Positions 7,728 to 15,446 of a stretch of DNA of 64,000 bases are shown here, in pieces. The notes below the pieces were generated by a model. That model saw only the letters and a list, made by a program, of their open reading frames with translations. It was not told the DNA's origin and searched no databases. Made by a program: the position numbers and the translations under genes. The first letter of the stretch is position 1. Each line of letters starts with the position of its first letter. This DNA comes from Pseudoclavibacter helvolus (GTDB lineage Bacteria; Actinomycetota; Actinomycetes; Actinomycetales; Microbacteriaceae). The stretch is taken from NCBI RefSeq assembly GCF_014191305.1, contig NZ_JACHWJ010000001.1, positions 1,178,001 to 1,242,000 of the forward strand, given 5' to 3'.

Positions 7728-9044
7728 CTAGGCCGCCGCGTCGAGGGAGACCTCGACCTCGATGACCTCACCCTGGCGGACCACCGTGAGCGTGGCATCC
7801 TCCCCCGCCTCGTAGACACGCACGTGGGCGATGAGGTCGTTGGCGTTCGAAACCGGAATAGTCCCGATGTAGGTCACGATATCGCCGCGGCGCAAGCCCG
7901 CGAGGGAAGCAGCACCGTTCTCGACGACGCTGTCGACGTAGGCGCCGACGATGCTCTGACCGCTTGTCGCGACCGTCGCGGCGTTGCGGACCGTCGCGCC
8001 GAGCGCGCCATGCGTCGGCGTCTGCCCTTCTGCGAGCTGCGCCGCGATCTGCACGGCGTAGTTGGCCGGGAGCGCGAAACCGAGACCGATACTTCCGCTC
8101 GAAGCCGCCTGCCCCTGACCGCCGGCCTTCGTGCCGGCGATAGCGACGTTGATGCCGATGACCTCGCCCTTCGCGTTGAGCATCGCGCCGCCAGAGTTGC
8201 CCGGATTGATGGCCGCATCGGTCTGGATGACCGGCAGCTGGACGATGCTCTTTCCTGGATCCGTTGTCGAGCTGAGCGGCGAGTCTGTCGCAGCGTTCTC
8301 GTCGACTGTCGGCGGCACGGCGGCCGACGCGATCTCGATACTGCGGTTCACCGCGGAGACCACGCCGGTCGTCGCAGTGCCCGCGAGCCCGAGCGGCGCG
8401 CCGAGGATGATGGTCGACTGCCCGACGATCAGCTGGTCGGAGTCGGCGAAGGTGGCCGGCTGCAGATCGCTTGCGTTCGTCAGCCTGAGCACGGCCACGT
8501 CGGCGAGCACGTCGAGCCCCACTCGCCTCGTGGTGAAGACCCGCCCGTCGCTCGTCGTCGCCGTGATCTGCGCATCCGAGACCGTGCCGTCGAGTGTCAC
8601 GACGTGCGCGTTGGTGATGACGAGGCCGTCTCCCGAGTAGACGACCGCCGAGCCAGTCTCGGTGCGGGTCGGCGTGGAGACGGTGAGCGTGACAACGCTC
8701 GGCGCCGCCGCGGCGATGGCCGCGCTCGCCTCGCCTGGAAGCGGAGTCGTGGGCTCGCTCGGCGAGCCGAGCGGCTGCGTCAGGCGCTCGGCGTCGTGGT
8801 TCGGCTGCCCGATCACGTTGGCGGTGATGAACGCACCGCTCAGTCCGCCGATGACGGCTGCGACGACGGCGACGCCCGCAACAAGAAGAAGACCTGTTCG
8901 TCGAGTGACCACCGGTGCATCGTCGTGGATGGAGTGCAGGTGCGCTCCTGCGCGATGGCGGCCGTGCTCCTCCACCGACGCATCGTTCACAGGCGCCTGT
9001 GCGCTGTTCGCGTCGGCGCCCTCAGCGGGTGGTGAGTCGAGCAT
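7728..9044 (-). CDS. Membrane-anchored HtrA/DegP-like serine protease with PDZ domain
   Basis: A 438-residue trypsin-fold protease of the envelope. A cytoplasmic N-terminus of ~48 residues precedes one membrane segment (about 51-79), then a linker, the protease domain and a C-terminal PDZ domain (about 345-438). The catalytic triad is complete: His147 in ITNAHVV, Asp182 in LADVAVLRL and Ser284 in INPGNSGGAM. I start at the ATG at 9044, which has AGGA five bases upstream, rather than a TTG ten codons earlier. Members degrade or refold misfolded secreted proteins. It is not next to sigE/rseA as the mycobacterial htrA is. Its stop codon is interlocked (CTAG) with the last in-frame stop of the neighbouring repeat. 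Confidence 0.93.
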   Translation of the reverse strand: MLDSPPAEGADANSAQAPVNDASVEEHGRHRAGAHLHSIHDDAPVVTRRTGLLLVAGVAVVAAVIGGLSGAFITANVIGQPNHDAERLTQPLGSPSEPTTPLPGEASAAIAAAAPSVVTLTVSTPTRTETGSAVVYSGDGLVITNAHVVTLDGTVSDAQITATTSDGRVFTTRRVGLDVLADVAVLRLTNASDLQPATFADSDQLIVGQSTIILGAPLGLAGTATTGVVSAVNRSIEIASAAVPPTVDENAATDSPLSSTTDPGKSIVQLPVIQTDAAINPGNSGGAMLNAKGEVIGINVAIAGTKAGGQGQAASSGSIGLGFALPANYAVQIAAQLAEGQTPTHGALGATVRNAATVATSGQSIVGAYVDSVVENGAASLAGLRRGDIVTYIGTIPVSNANDLIAHVRVYEAGEDATLTVVRQGEVIEVEVSLDAAA

Positions 9045-9172
9045 GTGGATCCTGACGTTCGCTCGATGCGTCAAGGCGCATCCGTGGCCTCAGTCTAGGG
9101 AGCGGACGGAGTGAACGCTCTGGTTTCGTCGGCACGTCGCGGTTCGAGATTCGATCGTGACTCGCCCGGTGA

Positions 9173-9178
9173 CAGACT
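9173..9178 (+). promoter_or_regulatory. -10-like element of the aminotransferase gene (CAGACT)
   Basis: CAGACT ends exactly six bases before the ATG at 9185. It departs from TANNNT at the first base, so the call is weaker than its neighbours. Confidence 0.35.
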
Positions 9179-9184
9179 GGATGC

Positions 9185-10390
9185 ATGCGCAGAGACGGAC
9201 CGTGGCTTCGGGCAGCCCAAGGGGCTGGCCTCCTCTCCCCGAGCGGCGAGCTGCAGGGCACGGTGTTCGGCGAGATGAGTGAGCTCGCACGCACGACCGG
9301 TGCCGTGAACCTCGGCCAGGGATTCCCCGACTACTCGGGTCCGCGGGAACTGCTCGACGAGGCGATCGAGGCCATCTCCCGGGGCGAGAACCAGTATCCA
9401 CCGCCCAGGGGCACTGCCGACCTTCGCTTGGCGATCGCCGAGCACCAGCTTCGTTTCCGCGGCGTCACGCTTGATCCCGACCGCGAGGTGCTGGTGACCG
9501 TAGGGGCCACGGAAGCGCTGGCCGCCACCGTGCTCGGCCTCGTCGAACCTGGTGAGGACATCGTCGTCTTTGAGCCCCACTACGACGCGTACGGTGCCCT
9601 CGCCCACCTCGCGGATGCGCGACTCGTGACGGTTCCGCTCCGGTGGCCGGCGTTCAGGCCCGACCACGATGAGCTCAGGCGCGCTGTCACCGACCGGACC
9701 AGACTCATCATCGTCAATACTCCGCACAACCCGACGGGCGCGGTCCTCCCCCGCGAGACGCTGGAGCTTGTTGTCGAACTCGCGGCCCGCCACGGCGCGA
9801 TCATCGTCACCGACGAGGTCTACGAACACCTCGCCTTCGACGGCGAGCACATCGCTCTCGCGAGCCTGCCCGGTGCCGCCTCGCGCACGCTCAGCATCGG
9901 CTCCGGAGGCAAGACCTTCAGCGTGACCGGCTGGAAAGTGGGCTGGGTGACGGGTCCAGCTACCCTCATCGAGGCGGTCCTCGCCGTCAAGCAGTACCTG
10001 AGCTACGTCGGCAGCGGCCCGTTCCAACCGGCCGTCGCCGTCGGCCTTAGACTGCCCGAAGCCCGATTCGAAGAGGAACGCGACCGGCTGCGGGCCAAGC
10101 GGGACCTCCTGGTCACAGCCCTGCGCAGTCGCGGGCTCGAAACTGCCACGCCATCTGCCGGCTACTTCGCGATCGCGGACGCCGCGAGCATCGGCTACAC
10201 GGACGCAACCGAGCTCTGTCGGCGCCTCCCGGGTGAGATCGGAGTCGTCGGCATCCCGGTCGCGGCTCTCTGCACACCTGAGCGCCAGGGCGACTACCGG
10301 TCCCTGGTGCGATTCGCCTTCTGCAAGAGCGACGCGGTGCTCGAGGAGGGCATGCGCAGACTCGACAGGCTCGGAGAACTGAGCCGGTAG
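9185..10390 (+). CDS. PLP-dependent aminotransferase, methionine/glutamine transaminase (KAT) type
   Basis: A 401-residue fold-type I aminotransferase. VNLGQGFPDYSGP (residues 41-53) is the start motif of the kynurenine/glutamine/methionine transaminase subgroup. Asn182 in NTPHNPTG, Asp210 and Tyr213 in TDEVYEHL and the Schiff-base lysine Lys243 in GSGGKTFSVTGWK are intact, and RFAFCK near residue 376 gives the carboxylate-binding arginine. It ends four bases before the convergent nitrilase-family gene. That pairing suggests a transaminase that uses glutamine or asparagine as amino donor with an omega-amidase removing the ketoamide product, as in methionine salvage (inference). Confidence 0.88.
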   Translation: MRRDGPWLRAAQGAGLLSPSGELQGTVFGEMSELARTTGAVNLGQGFPDYSGPRELLDEAIEAISRGENQYPPPRGTADLRLAIAEHQLRFRGVTLDPDREVLVTVGATEALAATVLGLVEPGEDIVVFEPHYDAYGALAHLADARLVTVPLRWPAFRPDHDELRRAVTDRTRLIIVNTPHNPTGAVLPRETLELVVELAARHGAIIVTDEVYEHLAFDGEHIALASLPGAASRTLSIGSGGKTFSVTGWKVGWVTGPATLIEAVLAVKQYLSYVGSGPFQPAVAVGLRLPEARFEEERDRLRAKRDLLVTALRSRGLETATPSAGYFAIADAASIGYTDATELCRRLPGEIGVVGIPVAALCTPERQGDYRSLVRFAFCKSDAVLEEGMRRLDRLGELSR

Positions 10391-10394
10391 CGAC

Positions 10395-11264
10395 TCAGGA
10401 GTTCGGCACCACCCGGTAGCGCCGCAGCTCAAGCGCTGGGTTCTGCTCCCTCACGGCTTCGAGCACATCGAGCGAGACCCAGCCGAGGGAGACACCGGCG
10501 TCGATGCCGCCGCCCGCGAGCGTCGCGCCCCGCGGGTCGATGACCGTGCTGTGGCCCACGCCGACCGGTGCTGGGTGGTCTGCGGCCGCGAAGTAGACCG
10601 TGTTCTCGATGGCTCTTGCCTCGAGCAGGGTCGTCCAGTGATGCTCCTTGAGCGGGCCGCGCACCCATTCGGCCGGGATGGCGATGAGCTGGGCCCCAGC
10701 ATCCACGAGCCTCCTCGACACCTCTGGGAAGCGCAGGTCGTAGCAGGTCTGCAGGCCCACGCGCACGCCCCCGACGACAAACGTCTGCGGCGCGGAGGTG
10801 TCGCCGGCGACAACCCAGTCGCTCTCCTTGGCGCCAAACGCGTCGTAGAGGTGCACCTTGCGGTACTCGGCCACGACCTCGCCGCTGGCGTCGACCGCCA
10901 CGAGCGTGTTCGCGAAGCGCTCAGGGTCGGCCGACGTCGCGACGAGCCCAGCGACGATGGCCACGCCGTACTCACGCGCGAGCGAGCGCATGAGGGAGAC
11001 GAATGAGCCATCGAGGCCCTGCGCGTTGCGCACGAGCTCAGGGCCGAGGTCCGGCAGGAAGAAGCTCGCGTACTCGGGAACGACGACGAGCTTGGCCCCT
11101 CGTCCCGCCGCGACAGCGACGTTCTCACGGAGGAGTCGCTCGTTTTCAGCTAGGTCCGCGCCCGGCGCGTACTGCGCCACGGCAACCGCGAGCTGAGGGC
11201 GCTTCTTCGCACCGTCGACAGTGCCGGCAGTCGCTTCGAGGGGGGCTGGCGCATCGATTGGCAT
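10395..11264 (-). CDS. Carbon-nitrogen hydrolase (nitrilase superfamily, omega-amidase-like)
   Basis: A 289-residue cytoplasmic amidase. The Glu-Lys-Cys triad is visible: Glu64 in VVPEYASFF, Lys136 in YRKVHLYDAF and Cys174 in LQTCYDLRFPE. YDLRFPE is typical of the Nit1/Nit2 branch, whose members remove the amide from alpha-ketoglutaramate or deaminated glutathione. The convergent neighbour is a glutamine-transaminase-like enzyme, which supports the omega-amidase reading, but deaminated-glutathione amidase is the main alternative. A TAGGCT element six bases before the ATG points to a leaderless mRNA. Confidence 0.9.
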   Translation of the reverse strand: MPIDAPAPLEATAGTVDGAKKRPQLAVAVAQYAPGADLAENERLLRENVAVAAGRGAKLVVVPEYASFFLPDLGPELVRNAQGLDGSFVSLMRSLAREYGVAIVAGLVATSADPERFANTLVAVDASGEVVAEYRKVHLYDAFGAKESDWVVAGDTSAPQTFVVGGVRVGLQTCYDLRFPEVSRRLVDAGAQLIAIPAEWVRGPLKEHHWTTLLEARAIENTVYFAAADHPAPVGVGHSTVIDPRGATLAGGGIDAGVSLGWVSLDVLEAVREQNPALELRRYRVVPNS

Positions 11265-11270
11265 GACGCG

Positions 11271-11276
11271 AGCCTA
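11271..11276 (-). promoter_or_regulatory. -10 element of the nitrilase-family gene (TAGGCT)
   Basis: TAGGCT on the minus strand ends six bases before the ATG at 11264; no Shine-Dalgarno. Confidence 0.55.
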
Positions 11277-11340
11277 CGGTGAGCGGGGTGGCGACGGGAA
11301 CTCTTCACCAAGGTGTCATTCGCGACGCACCGGCCTCAGC

Positions 11341-11369
11341 TTGTCTGGGCGCACCGTCACGAGTACCTT
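11341..11369 (+). promoter_or_regulatory. Housekeeping-sigma promoter of the acidic protein gene
   Basis: TTGTCT (11341-11346), a 17-base spacer and TACCTT (11364-11369) match a sigma-70-type promoter closely. It would give a leader of about 35 nt containing the GAGGAG Shine-Dalgarno at 11399-11404. Confidence 0.65.
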
Positions 11370-11411
11370 CATTCTGCGAGCGGTGCGCTCGCAGTCACGA
11401 GGAGTCGCCCA

Positions 11412-11795
11412 ATGCCTACTTACGCCGTGCTCTTGAAATACGAGGTCGTCTCGGCGCTCGTCATCGAAGCCGAATCCGAAGACGAAGCGGCGAAGATCGC
11501 CAACGAGTACGAGTCTGAGGCACACGACGCCGTCGAGGACACCGACGACGTCCGCGTCTCCTCACGCCTGTGGGGCGACGGCACCCTCGAGGTGCAGACC
11601 GCCGCAGACGACGAAGCCGCCGAGGATCTCCTCGACGAGTGGATCGACGAGATCGAGAGCGAACTCGAAGACGGCGACGACGAAGACGAAGATCTCGACG
11701 AGGTCGAGACCGAGCTCGACCCTGAGGGTGACGACGAGGTCGACGACTTCGATATCACCTCGGACGACGAAGACTCCGCAGCTAAGAAGGCCTAG
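11412..11795 (+). CDS. Very acidic small protein of unknown function
   Basis: A 127-residue protein. The ATG at 11412 is chosen for its GAGGAG Shine-Dalgarno seven bases upstream; an upstream in-frame extension has no such signal. Residues 1-65 look like a small alpha/beta domain (PTYAVLLKYEVVSALVIEA followed by a helix AAKIANEYESEA). From about residue 66 to 123 nearly every second residue is Asp or Glu, ending in AAKKA. I do not recognise a family. The tail could be a nucleic-acid mimic, a metal buffer or just a disordered acidic tail. It has its own promoter and a perfect terminator, so it is a single-gene unit. Confidence 0.8.
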   Translation: MPTYAVLLKYEVVSALVIEAESEDEAAKIANEYESEAHDAVEDTDDVRVSSRLWGDGTLEVQTAADDEAAEDLLDEWIDEIESELEDGDDEDEDLDEVETELDPEGDDEVDDFDITSDDEDSAAKKA

Positions 11796-11812
11796 CCTCA
11801 ACTGCACGAACA

Positions 11813-11841
11813 AGGGGCCGGATGCATCGCATCCGGCCCCT
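11813..11841. terminator. Bidirectional terminator after the acidic protein gene
   Basis: A 13-bp perfect stem (AGGGGCCGGATGC and its complement) with a three-base ATC loop, between the acidic protein gene and the convergent GNAT-AAA+ gene. Confidence 0.75.
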
Positions 11842-11864
11842 CGGGTGTACCCGGCAGGCGCGCG

Positions 11865-13154
11865 CTAAACGCGGGCGATCGCGGAGATATCCTCCTCGAA
11901 CTCACGCTCGACCTCGGAGGAGACCGTGGTGCGCGTGGAGGCGACGGAGGCGAGGAAGTCGTCGGTCGTCGGCCCGAGTGGGACGACGTCTCCCGAATTG
12001 CGCGCCGCGACCGCCCGCTCGAGGGCGACCTGCGAGGCACGGCGCGCGGCGAATTCGATGTCGGCGGGAGAGTATCCGCTCGTCTGCTCAACCAGCGCGG
12101 AAACGTCGACCGAGTCGCTCACTGACTCGGGCACGTAGCGCTCCCAGATGGCTCGGCGCGCGGCGGTGTCCGGTAGCCCGATGGGGATGACGTAGTCGAA
12201 GCGGCCGTGGCGCAAGAACGCCTGGTCGAGCGCGCGGATGAAGTTCGTCGCGCAGATGAGGAGCCTGCCTGGCTTCTCCCGGAACGCGGGGATGATCTTC
12301 AAGAGCTCGTTCGTGACACCCTGCGTGGGCGACGGGGGCTCCCCACCCCTGTGCGAGGCGATCTCTTCGACCTCGTCGATGAACACGACCGCGTGCTCAA
12401 GCGACTCGACCTGCTCGAAGGTCTCACGAAGCTCACCGGCAAGCCCACGCGGCGACGCCGAGAGGCGCGACGGGAAGACCTCGACAAACGGCCAGCCGAG
12501 GCGGGAGGCGATCCCCTTCGCGAAGGTCGTCTTGCCCGTGCCTGGAGGGCCGAAGAGCACGATCGCGCGTGGCGGCACGACGCCGTACTCCTCCGCGAGG
12601 TCTGGGTCGCTGAGCGGCAGCACGAGGCGCCGCTCGAGCACGTCCTTCTCGTGCTGCATGCCGCCGATCGCGTCCCAGCGGTCGGAGGGCAGGATACGTC
12701 CGCCGAGCTCCCGGAGCGCGACCATCTCCTGCTGCTTGACGCGGATCTCCCGCTCGAAGTAGCGCAGGTGCCGCTTGTCGGCGAAGCCGGCCTTCGTGAG
12801 GGCGCCGACCTGCGTCTGCTCGTCTGGCACAAGGATCGTGAGCTTCTGCAGGCCGTGTTGGGCCATGCGCTGCTCGAGGGAGGCGAGCAGCGCCCCGCCG
12901 ATCCCGCGCCTGCGCCACTCGTCGTCGGTCGCGAAGAACACGATCCAGCCTTGGTCGTGAGCCGCTCGAGCCACAGCGACGCCGACGATCTTCTCCCCCG
13001 CGACGGCGACGACGGCGGTGTCCTTGCGCGTCGACGCGATGACTTCGCTGAGTCCGTACACGGGCTCGGTGCCTGAGCCGCGGTGCTGCTCCCAGAGGCG
13101 GAGCAGAGCATCCATGTCCGTCGGCTGGAAATCTCGAATGCGCCAGGTGCTCAT
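11865..13154 (-). CDS. GNAT acetyltransferase fused to an AAA+ ATPase
   Basis: A 429-residue two-domain protein. Residues 1-135 form a GNAT domain with the acetyl-CoA motif WRRRGIGGALL (80-90) and a strand-turn ALTKAGFADK near 120. A charged linker leads to a classical AAA+ module from about residue 165: Walker A FGPPGTGKTT (201-210), Walker B AVVFIDEVEE (255-264), sensor 1 ATN (302-304) and the second-region-of-homology arginines in FLRHGRFD (313-320). The AAA+ part resembles FtsH/Cdc48-type ATPases but has no protease or second AAA ring. It overlaps the upstream Pat gene by four bases (ATGA). The substrate of either half is unknown. Confidence 0.88.
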   Translation of the reverse strand: MSTWRIRDFQPTDMDALLRLWEQHRGSGTEPVYGLSEVIASTRKDTAVVAVAGEKIVGVAVARAAHDQGWIVFFATDDEWRRRGIGGALLASLEQRMAQHGLQKLTILVPDEQTQVGALTKAGFADKRHLRYFEREIRVKQQEMVALRELGGRILPSDRWDAIGGMQHEKDVLERRLVLPLSDPDLAEEYGVVPPRAIVLFGPPGTGKTTFAKGIASRLGWPFVEVFPSRLSASPRGLAGELRETFEQVESLEHAVVFIDEVEEIASHRGGEPPSPTQGVTNELLKIIPAFREKPGRLLICATNFIRALDQAFLRHGRFDYVIPIGLPDTAARRAIWERYVPESVSDSVDVSALVEQTSGYSPADIEFAARRASQVALERAVAARNSGDVVPLGPTTDDFLASVASTRTTVSSEVEREFEEDISAIARV

Positions 13155-14218
13155 CGTCGTGCCTCCATTCGTACTCCCGCGAGCGCGGCGAGCGCGCGGC
13201 GGTTGGCTTCTGGTGCGCCGATGGTGATGCGGATGCCTTCGCCGGGGAACGCCCGTGCAAGCACGCCGGCCTCGGTGAGCGCCGCGTCGACGCGCTGGGT
13301 GTCGTCGCCGAGCCGGAGCCAGACGAAATTGGCCTGGGAGTCTTTGACGTCCCAGCCTTGCGCTCGGAGTTCTTCCGTGACACGGGCGCGTTCGCTGACG
13401 ATGTCGTCGATTCGGGTGGCGAGCTCGGCTTCGGCGTCGAGTGAGGCGACGGCGGCGGTCTGGGCGAGGGCGGAGACGGCGAAGGGGACGGCGACCTTGC
13501 GGAGGTTCGCGGCGACGTCTGCCTGGGCGACGGCGTAGCCGATGCGCAGGCCTGCGAGGCCGTAGGCCTTGGAGAAGGTGTGCAGGACGGCGACGTTGGG
13601 GAACTCGCGGTACAGGTCGATGCCGATGGCGGTCTCTGCGTCTCTGTTGAAGTGCTCGTAGGCCTCGTCGATGACCACGAGCACGTCGCCTGGGACGCGG
13701 CCCAGGAACGCGCGGACCTCGGCGTGGGTGAGGGTCGCGCCTGTTGGGTTGTTGGGGTTGCAGACGAAGATTATGGCGGTTCGGTCGGTGATGGCGTCGG
13801 CCATTGCGTCGAGGTCGTGGCGTTCGTCGGCGGTGAGGGGCACCTGCACGGGGGTTGCGCCTGCTCCGATCGCGATGATCGGGTACGCCTCGAAGCTGCG
13901 CCAGGCGAACATGACCTCGTCGCCGTCCCCGGCGCTCGCCTGCACGAGCTGCGTCGCGACTTCCACGGAGCCGGCGCCGAAGACGATGTTCTCCGGTTCG
14001 ACGCCCTGCAGTTTCGCGATGCGCGCGGTGAGCTCTGGGGCGGCCATCGACGGGTAGAGGTGGATGCGCTCGAGCTCGCCTGCGACCGCCTCGCGCACGG
14101 AGGCGAGGGGCGGGAAGGGGTTCTCGTTGGAGGAGAGCTTCACGACGTCGCTGGTGCTGGGCATGGCGCCCTGCTTGTACGCGGGGATGCGCTCGAGGGC
14201 GCTGCGATGCTTGACCAT
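13151..14218 (-). CDS. pat: Pat/HisC family aminotransferase (aromatic amino acid or histidinol-phosphate)
   Basis: A 355-residue PLP enzyme. It begins with LSSNENPFPPL and has the Schiff-base Lys217 in TFSKAYGLAGLRIGY. Several segments (FAWRSFEAYP near 104-113, VPFAVSALAQTAAVASLDA near 245) match the actinobacterial Pat/HisC2 group rather than classical HisC, so conversion of phenylpyruvate or prephenate-type substrates is as likely as histidinol phosphate. No other his genes are near. Start chosen at the ATG at 14218: a TACGCT hexamer ends exactly six bases upstream, and upstream in-frame sequence is antisense to the SRAP gene. It is coupled to the following GNAT-AAA+ gene. Confidence 0.88.
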   Translation of the reverse strand: MVKHRSALERIPAYKQGAMPSTSDVVKLSSNENPFPPLASVREAVAGELERIHLYPSMAAPELTARIAKLQGVEPENIVFGAGSVEVATQLVQASAGDGDEVMFAWRSFEAYPIIAIGAGATPVQVPLTADERHDLDAMADAITDRTAIIFVCNPNNPTGATLTHAEVRAFLGRVPGDVLVVIDEAYEHFNRDAETAIGIDLYREFPNVAVLHTFSKAYGLAGLRIGYAVAQADVAANLRKVAVPFAVSALAQTAAVASLDAEAELATRIDDIVSERARVTEELRAQGWDVKDSQANFVWLRLGDDTQRVDAALTEAGVLARAFPGEGIRITIGAPEANRRALAALAGVRMEARR

Positions 14219-14224
14219 GCTCCG

Positions 14225-14230
14225 AGCGTA
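14225..14230 (-). promoter_or_regulatory. -10 element of pat (TACGCT)
   Basis: TACGCT on the minus strand ends six bases before the ATG at 14218. It sits 46 bp from the divergent SRAP element. Confidence 0.5.
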
Positions 14231-14275
14231 CAGAGAATCCGAAGCTTGGAGAGCGCGTCGTGGTCCCATGCGTCG

Positions 14276-14281
14276 TAGCGT
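14276..14281 (+). promoter_or_regulatory. -10 element of the SRAP gene (TAGCGT)
   Basis: TAGCGT ends exactly six bases before the ATG at 14288; no Shine-Dalgarno, so leaderless. Confidence 0.5.
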
Positions 14282-14287
14282 TGAGGC

Positions 14288-15031
14288 ATGTGCGGTCGCT
14301 ACGTCACCCCAGCAGTTGAGCACGTCGAGGCGCTCTTCGATATCGAGGCGCTCGGCGCCGACCTGCCTGAGCCTTCCTACAACACGCCGCCGACGGACCC
14401 GGTGCCGGTTGTCGTGGAGCCAGAGCCGAAGGGCGGAGGGGATGCGGTGCGCCGCGTCGAGCGCGCGAGGTGGGGCCTGCTCCCGTCGTTCGCGAAGGAT
14501 CCGAGCTTCTCCTCGAAGGCGTTCAACGCGCGCATCGAGACGGTGCTGGAGAAGCCGACGTTCCGGGGGCCGGTGAAGCAGCGCCGCGCGATCGTGCCTG
14601 CTGTCGGGTACTACGAGTGGCGCAAGACTGCGGATGGCACGAAGGCGGGTTCGAAGACGCCGTACTTCATCCACCCGGAGCGGGAGGATGACCTCATCGC
14701 GTTTGCGGGCCTGTACTCGTGGTGGGCTGACCCGACGAAGCCTGGTGACGACCCGTCCAGGTGGGTGCTATCTACGACGATCCTCACGCGGGGATCCACG
14801 GGCGAGCTGGCGGGCATCCACGACCGGATGCCCCTCATGCTGCCCCGAGCGCTGTGGGACCAGTGGCTGGACCAGTCGGTGATCGGCACGCAGGGGCTGC
14901 TCGACGAGGCGAGCCAGGCTGGCGTCGAGCTCGCCTCGACGCTGGTCATGCACGAGGTCGGGCCCGAGGTGGGTCGGGTAGCGAGCACGGGGGCGCAGCT
15001 CATGGCGCCCGTCGGCGCTGCGAGCTCGTGA
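14288..15031 (+). CDS. SRAP domain protein (YedK/HMCES family), abasic-site crosslinker
   Basis: A 247-residue protein filling one SRAP domain. It starts MCGRYVTP, so that after Met removal Cys2 is the N-terminal nucleophile that forms a thiazolidine crosslink with abasic sites in single-stranded DNA. Other family signatures are WGLLPSFAKD, FNARIETV (Asn and Arg of the active site), VGYYEWRK (catalytic Glu) and HDRMPLML (His). All are intact. It stands directly upstream of the LexA-controlled DUF6504-dnaE2 operon, which fits a role in lesion tolerance. Confidence 0.93.
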   Translation: MCGRYVTPAVEHVEALFDIEALGADLPEPSYNTPPTDPVPVVVEPEPKGGGDAVRRVERARWGLLPSFAKDPSFSSKAFNARIETVLEKPTFRGPVKQRRAIVPAVGYYEWRKTADGTKAGSKTPYFIHPEREDDLIAFAGLYSWWADPTKPGDDPSRWVLSTTILTRGSTGELAGIHDRMPLMLPRALWDQWLDQSVIGTQGLLDEASQAGVELASTLVMHEVGPEVGRVASTGAQLMAPVGAASS

Positions 15032-15081
15032 GCGGCCTGGCTTCGCTCGTCACACCTTCACCCTCTGACTGAGACTTGCGG

Positions 15082-15110
15082 TTGCCACTGTCGGTGGTGC
15101 GATTTACGCT
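15082..15110 (+). promoter_or_regulatory. Promoter of the DUF6504-dnaE2 operon
   Basis: TTGCCA (15082-15087), 17 bases, TACGCT (15105-15110). Transcription should start near 15117, immediately before the LexA box at 15121, so a bound repressor would block initiation. Confidence 0.65.
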
Positions 15111-15120
15111 TGGTTCACGT

Positions 15121-15136
15121 TCGAATACATATTCGA
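15121..15136. promoter_or_regulatory. LexA-binding site (SOS box)
   Basis: TCGAATACATATTCGA is a perfect 6-4-6 inverted repeat. It matches the Gram-positive/actinobacterial LexA consensus (CGAAC-N4-GTTCG type, here with T and A at the variable inner positions). It lies just downstream of the -10 element and 19 bases before the start of the DUF6504 gene. Confidence 0.8.
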
Positions 15137-15154
15137 TTACGTGAAGGAGGAGCC

Positions 15155-15439
15155 ATGCCAACCGTCATCGACGACATCATCGATGTCGCCTTCAGCCCAG
15201 AAGGGCAGCCGGTCTCCTTCGTGTGGCAGCGCTTCCTCTACACCGTCACGGGCCAGCCCCAGGCTTACTTCCGCAGACTCCCGCCGTGGTGGCACGGAGG
15301 CTCCCCCTCCGAGCGCATCGATCAGGAGCTCTGGCGCGTTACCGCCGTTCGCGACGGCTCCCTTGAGCAGCACAACGAGCACCTCTACGACCTGTGCCAC
15401 GCCTCAGACGGCTGGCTGCTGTCCCTGAGCTGGGAGTGA
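15155..15439 (+). CDS. DUF6504 family protein of the mutagenesis operon
   Basis: A 94-residue protein. The ATG at 15155 has AAGGAGG four bases upstream. The sequence is rich in aromatics (VSFVWQRFLYTV, LPPWWHGG, ELWRVTA) and ends WLLSLSWE. Small proteins of this kind commonly sit between imuB and dnaE2 in actinobacteria; their function is not known. Here it precedes dnaE2 by seven bases and is under the SOS box, but imuA and imuB are not adjacent. Confidence 0.85.
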   Translation: MPTVIDDIIDVAFSPEGQPVSFVWQRFLYTVTGQPQAYFRRLPPWWHGGSPSERIDQELWRVTAVRDGSLEQHNEHLYDLCHASDGWLLSLSWE

Positions 15440-15446
15440 GCAGGCG

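Noticed and set aside
12433-13383. Minus-strand frame of 316 codons across the AAA+ and pat genes
   Set aside because: Shifted-frame shadow with Arg/Ala/Gly-rich low-complexity sequence; the GNAT-AAA+ and Pat frames carry all motifs.
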